This document shows, piece after piece, positions 59,811 to 64,000 of a DNA stretch of 64,000 nucleotides. Below the pieces are notes generated by a model. It was not told the origin of the DNA. It did not search any database and saw nothing but the letters and a program-made list of their open reading frames with translations. The stretch comes from an uncultured Clostridia bacterium (lineage in GTDB: Bacteria > Bacillota > Clostridia > Christensenellales > Borkfalkiaceae), in assembly GCA_934271255.1 (NCBI GenBank), contig CAKQQS010000007.1, forward strand, positions 24,444 to 88,443, written 5' to 3'. The position numbers and the translations under genes are program-made. Every line of letters begins with the position of its first letter. The first letter of the stretch is position 1.

Positions 59811-60580
59811 TATCTTATCCTGAAAAACAATCTTTTCGCGTTTTCTTCTACTTCTTTCTCAACCGTTTTAAAATCGACTCCGCGAAGATAAGCCAACTTT
59901 TCATAAACGTATTTAACGAACGACGGTTCGTTTACCCTGCCGCGCATCGGTTCGGGAGCCATATACGGGCAATCCGTTTCCGCCAGATACCCGTCGCTCG
60001 GAACGAACGAAGCGACTTCTAATAAGTTCCTTGCGTTCTTAAAAGTAACCACCCCCGAAAAACTTATATAAAAGCCCATATCCAAATACTCTTTCGCCGT
60101 TTCTTTGCTGCCCGAAAAACAGTGCATTACTCCGCCCGATTTAAGAAGATTTTTGTTCGATTTGATGATTTCCGATAAATCTTTCGCCGAATCTCTGTTA
60201 TGCACGATTATCGGCAACCCCGTTTCGCACGCAAGTTCGATTTGTTTTTCAAACGCTCTTTTCTGACCTTCTTTGCTGAACGGTTCGTAGTGATAGTCAA
60301 GCCCTATTTCGCCTATCGCGACGCATTTTTCGTTTTTCGACAACTCTTTCAACTCTCTTATCGCGTCGTCAGTTACGGTAAACTCTTTATCGGGATGAAC
60401 CCCTGCCGAAAAATATACGCCGTCGTACTCGTCGGACAACTTTTTCCCTAGTCTGCTCGACTCTGAATCGTACCCTACGTTTACAACGCGCGTAACGCCC
60501 GCTTGTTTAAAGCGGGCTACGACGTCTTGCGTGATATTTTCAAACTTTTCGTCTGTTAAATGTACGTGAGTGTCTATCAT
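59810..60580 (-). CDS. tatD: TatD-family metal-dependent deoxyribonuclease
   Basis: A 256-residue amidohydrolase-fold nuclease. Metal ligands: MIDTHVHLTD, AIGEIGLDYHYE, IVHNRDSAKD, MHCFSGS and AETDCPYMAPEP. Family members have 3'-5' exonuclease or DNase activity. Second gene of metG-tatD-radical SAM-ksgA. Confidence 0.96.
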   Translation of the reverse strand: MIDTHVHLTDEKFENITQDVVARFKQAGVTRVVNVGYDSESSRLGKKLSDEYDGVYFSAGVHPDKEFTVTDDAIRELKELSKNEKCVAIGEIGLDYHYEPFSKEGQKRAFEKQIELACETGLPIIVHNRDSAKDLSEIIKSNKNLLKSGGVMHCFSGSKETAKEYLDMGFYISFSGVVTFKNARNLLEVASFVPSDGYLAETDCPYMAPEPMRGRVNEPSFVKYVYEKLAYLRGVDFKTVEKEVEENAKRLFFRIR

Positions 60581-60638
60581 AATTCCTTTTCGCGCAAAGG
60601 TTTAACCTTTCGTCGTCTTTTATATCAACCCCGTAAAA

Positions 60639-62597
60639 TCAAAATACGGGACTGCCGTCTTCGATGTCGCTCATCGGCGTTAACGCGGTTACGTTGCCCG
60701 CTTCGTCTTCGGCGCAAATAATCATACCCTCGCTCGTTATTCCGCAAAGTTTAACGGGTTTTAAGTTAGCGACTATTATCAGTTTTTTGCCTATCATTTC
60801 TTCGGGCTTATAATAATTCGCTATTCCCGAAACGACAACCCTTTCTTCGTCGCCGACTTTTAAAGTAAACTTCAACAACTTGTTGCTCTTGACGACTTTT
60901 TCGCAAGCAAGCACTTTCGCGACTCTCAAATCGACTTTCGCGAAATCGTCAAACGCCATTTCGGGTTTCTTCGCGTGGTCGTGCCCCGTCGATTTTTTCT
61001 CTTCCTTTTTCGGTTCGGGTTTCGCCGTTTCTTTTTCTATGTCCGCAAGAACGACTTTCGCGTCTATCCTTTGGAACAAAATCTCGGGTTTTTCCGTTAC
61101 TTTCGTGTCGTCGGTAAGTCCGAAAACCGTCAAGTCCGAAAAATCTCTCAACTCTTCGCCGAACTGACTCGCCACCGCTTTCGCCGTGTCGGGCATAAAG
61201 GGTACGAGTAAACTCGCGCCTATCATTACGCTTTCTTTCAAATTGTACAACACCGTCGCAAGCCTGTCGTGGTTTTTCTCGTCTTTATACAGCACCCACG
61301 GCGCGGTTTCGTCGACGTACTTGTTCGCTCTTCTGAAAAGCGATATTATTTCTTCTATCGCGTCGGCGACTTTAAACTCGTCTATCGCCTTTTTAACTTT
61401 GCCGAAAGTCGACGTAACGACGTTTTTCAAATCTTCGTCGACGTCTTCGGTAACTTTTTTGTCGACAACCGCCCCGCCGAAATATTTGTTGCTCATAGCG
61501 ACCGTTCTCGAAACAAGATTGCCGAACACGTTAGCAAGGTCGCTGTTTATTTTGTCGATAATGCTTTCGTAGGAAATCAGCCCGTCGCTTTCTTGCGGCA
61601 TCGCGGTTAAAACGTAATATCTTACGGCGTCTTTGCCGAAACGGTTGACGAGTTCGTCGGCGTAAATAACGTTACCTTTGCTCTTGCTCATCTTGTCGCC
61701 GTTTTGCAACAACCAGCCGTGTCCGTATACCTTTTTCGGTAACGGAAGCCCTAACGCCATCAAGAATATCGGCCAGTAAATGGTATGGAATCTTATTATG
61801 TCTTTGCCGATAACGTGAACGTCGGCGGGCCAAAGTCTGTCGAACTGTTCGGTAGAATTGCCGTCCGCGTCGTAACCGATGCCCGTAATGTAGTTGGTTA
61901 AAGCGTCAAGCCACACGTATACGACGTGTTTAGGATCGAAATCTACGGGAACGCCCCATTTGAAAGACGTTCTCGAAACACATAAATCTTGAAGCCCCGG
62001 TTTCAAAAAGTTGTTTACCATTTCGTTTTTACGCGAAACGGGGGTGATAAACTCGGGGTGTTCTTCGTAATACGCCAAAAGCCTGTCGGCGTATTTGCTC
62101 ATTTTAAAGAAATACGCTTCTTCGCTCGCTTTAACGGCGGGCGTGCCGCAGTCGGGGCATTTGCCGTCGACGAGTTGGCTTTCGGTAAAAAACGATTCGC
62201 AAGGTTTACAATACCAACCTTCGTACGAACCTTTGTATATATCTCCTTGTTCGTATAATTTTTTGAATATTTTCTGAACTTGTTTTTCGTGGTATTCGTC
62301 CGTCGTTCTTATAAACTTATCGTACGAAACGCCTACCATATCCCAAATATTTTTAATGATTCCGGCAACGCGGTCGACGTATTCTTTGGGATTGACGCCC
62401 GCGTTCTTCGCTTTGTCTTCGATTTTTTGACCGTGCTCGTCCGTTCCCGTCTGGAAAAACACGTCGTAACCTTCGCTACGCTTAAATCTCGCTATCGCGT
62501 CGGCAAGAATCGCTTCGTAAGTGTTGCCGATATGCGGTTTGCTCGAAGTGTACGCAATCGCCGTCGTTATATAATATTTTTGTTTGTCAGTCGCCAT
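60639..62597 (-). CDS. metG: Methionyl-tRNA synthetase
   Basis: A 652-residue class I synthetase. HIGN at 22-25 in KPHIGNTYEAI, zinc-type CKPCESFF and CPDCG pairs, KMSKS in GDKMSKSKG, anticodon-binding domain, then a Lys-rich linker and a C-terminal EMAP/Trbp-like tRNA-binding domain (about 545-652, DFAKVDLRVAKVLACE). This dimeric C-terminal domain is standard in Bacillota. First gene of its operon. Confidence 0.97.
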   Translation of the reverse strand: MATDKQKYYITTAIAYTSSKPHIGNTYEAILADAIARFKRSEGYDVFFQTGTDEHGQKIEDKAKNAGVNPKEYVDRVAGIIKNIWDMVGVSYDKFIRTTDEYHEKQVQKIFKKLYEQGDIYKGSYEGWYCKPCESFFTESQLVDGKCPDCGTPAVKASEEAYFFKMSKYADRLLAYYEEHPEFITPVSRKNEMVNNFLKPGLQDLCVSRTSFKWGVPVDFDPKHVVYVWLDALTNYITGIGYDADGNSTEQFDRLWPADVHVIGKDIIRFHTIYWPIFLMALGLPLPKKVYGHGWLLQNGDKMSKSKGNVIYADELVNRFGKDAVRYYVLTAMPQESDGLISYESIIDKINSDLANVFGNLVSRTVAMSNKYFGGAVVDKKVTEDVDEDLKNVVTSTFGKVKKAIDEFKVADAIEEIISLFRRANKYVDETAPWVLYKDEKNHDRLATVLYNLKESVMIGASLLVPFMPDTAKAVASQFGEELRDFSDLTVFGLTDDTKVTEKPEILFQRIDAKVVLADIEKETAKPEPKKEEKKSTGHDHAKKPEMAFDDFAKVDLRVAKVLACEKVVKSNKLLKFTLKVGDEERVVVSGIANYYKPEEMIGKKLIIVANLKPVKLCGITSEGMIICAEDEAGNVTALTPMSDIEDGSPVF

Positions 62598-62628
62598 ATC
62601 TTTCTCCCGAAATTACTTCGTTTTTTCC

Positions 62629-62657
62629 ATTCTACCACGAAATCGCCGAAAAGTAAA
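62629..62657 (-). promoter_or_regulatory. Possible promoter of metG
   Basis: Minus strand TTTACT (62652-62657), 17-base spacer, TAGAAT (62629-62634), about 31 bases upstream of metG. Confidence 0.45.
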
Positions 62658-62691
62658 ACATAAACCAAACTATTCGCGCATAAAGTTTAAT

Positions 62692-63252
62692 ATGAACTTG
62701 ATTTTTAGCGTAATCATAGTGGTTTCGAGCGTAAGTTTGCTTATTTTTAAACCGCTTGCTTTCATCTCGGCGCTGGAAAAAGGCGGACAAACAGCGTTCG
62801 ACGTGTCGATAAAACTTATCGTCGTGTACGCCATATGGCTCGGATTTTTTGAAGTGTTGAAAGAAACGGGGCTTAACCGCAAACTCGCAAAACCGTTTAA
62901 ACCTATAAACAGGCTCCTTTTCGGCTCTCTCGACGGCGAAACGGGGTCTTTGCTTTCGTTAAACGCTTCGTGCAACCTTTTAGGTCTAGGCGGGGCGTCC
63001 ACCGCGCTGGGACTCGACGCTATGGAAAGACTTGAAAAGTACGGCTCGGACAAGCAACGGTGTACCCTTTTTATCTTCAACGTTTGCGCGTTGCAACTGA
63101 TTCCATCAACCGTGATAACCCTTCGCGTCAAATACTCGTCCGCTAACCCGACGGGCGTTATTCTCCCTATCGCCGTTACCGCTCTCGTCACCTTCGTGTT
63201 TGGTACGACGCTCGTTAAACTCTTTTATATAGGTGAAAAATGCAACTCGTAA
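62692..63252 (+). CDS. spmA: Spore maturation protein A
   Basis: A 186-residue membrane protein with a nucleoside-recognition/gate domain. NLIFSVIIVVSSV at the start, LSLNASCNLLGLGGASTALGLDAM and FIFNVCALQLIPSTVITLR are SpmA hallmarks. With SpmB it is needed for full dehydration of the spore core. Start at 62692; a longer reading to 62584 would run into the metG promoter and start and has no ribosome site. Overlaps spmB by 13 bases. Confidence 0.93.
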   Translation: MNLIFSVIIVVSSVSLLIFKPLAFISALEKGGQTAFDVSIKLIVVYAIWLGFFEVLKETGLNRKLAKPFKPINRLLFGSLDGETGSLLSLNASCNLLGLGGASTALGLDAMERLEKYGSDKQRCTLFIFNVCALQLIPSTVITLRVKYSSANPTGVILPIAVTALVTFVFGTTLVKLFYIGEKCNS

Positions 63253-63755
63253 CCGCCCGACTAGTGCCGCTCGTTTTTATCGCGACCTTCCTTTTCGCAA
63301 CCGTCAAAAAAATCAACGTGTACGATAAGTTCGCTTCGGGCGTCAAAAACGCCGTGCCGCTCGCTATGAACGCCTTTCCGTATCTCGTCGCGATTTTTAT
63401 TATGCTCACCCTTTTCGACGTAAGCGGTATTTCAAAAGTCTTGATAGATTTTCTTTCCCCCGCGTTCTCTTTTTTAGGCGTGCCGAAAGAACTTACTTCG
63501 CTCATTCTGATAAAACCGTTTTCGGGAACGGGCAGTCTTTCCGCCCTGACCGAGATTTACGAGAAATATTCGCCCGATTCCTTTTTAGGCAGATGCGCTT
63601 CCGTAATTTATTCGGCGACGGACACCGTTTTTTATATGTCCGCGCTTTATTTTTCAAACAGCAAGTTTAAAACGTTGATTAAACCGCTGATTATAGGCAT
63701 GCTTTCGCAACTTTTTTCCTGCGTGGTAGCCTGCGCCGTGTGTTTGATTTTTTAA
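63240..63755 (+). CDS. spmB: Spore maturation protein B
   Basis: A 171-residue membrane protein, second half of the SpmA/SpmB pair. VKNAVPLAMNAFPYLVAIFIM, LILIKPFSGTGSLSALTEIY and CASVIYSATDTVFYMSALYF are family blocks. It starts inside the end of spmA (13-base overlap), with AGGTG upstream. Followed by 138 bases with a weak hairpin at 63838-63869 and then the 5S terminator. Confidence 0.94.
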   Translation: MQLVTARLVPLVFIATFLFATVKKINVYDKFASGVKNAVPLAMNAFPYLVAIFIMLTLFDVSGISKVLIDFLSPAFSFLGVPKELTSLILIKPFSGTGSLSALTEIYEKYSPDSFLGRCASVIYSATDTVFYMSALYFSNSKFKTLIKPLIIGMLSQLFSCVVACAVCLIF

Positions 63756-63895
63756 CCGGTTACCGTTAACTTATCCCGCTTTGCCTTTTTACGGACAATC
63801 TATAAAGCGGTGCCTTTTATCGTAAGCGCAGTATATAATACCCCCTATCCGTCGGCGAAGGCGGGGTATTCGTTATAAAAAATACCGTTGAATAA

Positions 63896-63929
63896 AAAAA
63901 GCACCTAGCCTGTCGGCTAGGTGCTTTTA
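63896..63929 (-). terminator. Terminator of the rRNA operon
   Basis: AAAAGCACCTAGCC/GGCTAGGTGCTTTT, a 14-base perfect stem with a TGTC loop, followed by TTTATT on the minus strand, directly after the 5S rRNA. Confidence 0.92.
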
Positions 63930-63930
63930 A

Positions 63931-64000
63931 TGGAAGTGGCAATTACATATCCTCCCGTGCAGTCACCCGCAAAGTACTTTCTGCGCAAGCGAGCTTAACT
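63931..64000 (-). rRNA. rrf: 5S ribosomal RNA, 3' part (cut by window edge)
   Basis: The minus strand from 64000 to 63931 begins AGTTAAGCTCGCTTGCGCAG, includes AGAAAGTACTTTGCGGGTGA and CGGGAGGATATG and ends AATTGCCACTTCCA, matching the conserved loop A/D/E and helix I positions of bacterial 5S rRNA (AGUUAAGCUC, GGGAGxxUA, UUGCCA). A strong terminator follows at once. The 5' 45-50 bases, and any 23S and 16S genes, lie beyond the right edge. Confidence 0.9.

Noticed and set aside
62584..62691. N-terminal extension of spmA by 36 codons
   Set aside because: It would overlap the metG start and promoter and reads as non-family sequence; the internal ATG at 62692 gives the normal SpmA N-terminus.

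Overview
The window looks like a piece of a spore-forming, low-to-moderate GC Gram-positive chromosome (Bacillota, class Clostridia, probably an uncultured gut-type lineage; the rank below class is inference). Evidence: sporulation genes (spoIVA, spmA, spmB, a ylxY-type gene), Clostridia-style operon orders (ruvC-ruvA-ruvB-queA-tgt-yajC-secD-secF-recJ-rel-hemZ and ispG-polC locus-rimP-nusA-ylxR-ylxQ-infB-rbfA-nrnA-truB-ribF), AGGAGG-type ribosome binding sites and consensus sigma-A promoters.

Layout. Almost everything from 1 to 54.1 kb is on the minus strand. 0-1 kb: end of an ABC-2 type exporter operon. 1.1-5.7 kb: an accessory-looking surface cluster, two related InlB-repeat proteins flanking a secreted alpha/beta hydrolase, the two repeat proteins each with a near-perfect promoter. 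5.9-8.9 kb: PfkB-type sugar-phosphate kinase and an EF-G paralogue. 9-21 kb: spoIVA, plsY, der, RluA-type synthase, lspA, a DivIVA-like protein, pncB, a solitary mazF, an SDR reductase, efp, an Xaa-Pro peptidase, and an endonuclease IV-like protein. 20-32.8 kb: the translation/RNA block ribF to rimP, then a gene at the polC position that keeps the N-terminal, OB and proofreading exonuclease parts but has no polymerase, then ispG, an M16 peptidase and ylxY. 33-36.3 kb: three tandem paralogues of a zinc-ribbon membrane protein, the third headless and offset from the second by one frame at a T8 run. 36.5-39.1 kb: pnp and rpsO. 39.2-54.1 kb: hemZ, MBL hydrolase, rel, recJ, secF, secD, a TIGR04086 membrane protein, a YajC with an added extracellular domain, tgt, queA, ruvB, ruvA, ruvC.

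From 54.3 kb the strands alternate: an HtrA-like lipoprotein protease (+), an inverted-repeat-bounded non-coding segment, a tiny cysteine-rich membrane protein (-), an ECF S component plus coaX (+) behind a leader holding two copies of a sequence unit, then ksgA, a TatD-linked radical SAM protein, tatD and metG (-), then spmA-spmB (+). The last 70 bases are the 3' part of a 5S rRNA (-), so an rRNA operon lies beyond the right edge.

Most of the window is core housekeeping. The parts most worth a second look are the polymerase-less PolC-locus protein, the frame-offset tandem membrane paralogues, the tandem-repeat leader in front of the predicted pantothenate uptake/kinase operon, the chimeric YajC, and the 272-bp inverted-repeat element. 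No tRNA, CRISPR array, insertion sequence or prophage gene was seen.
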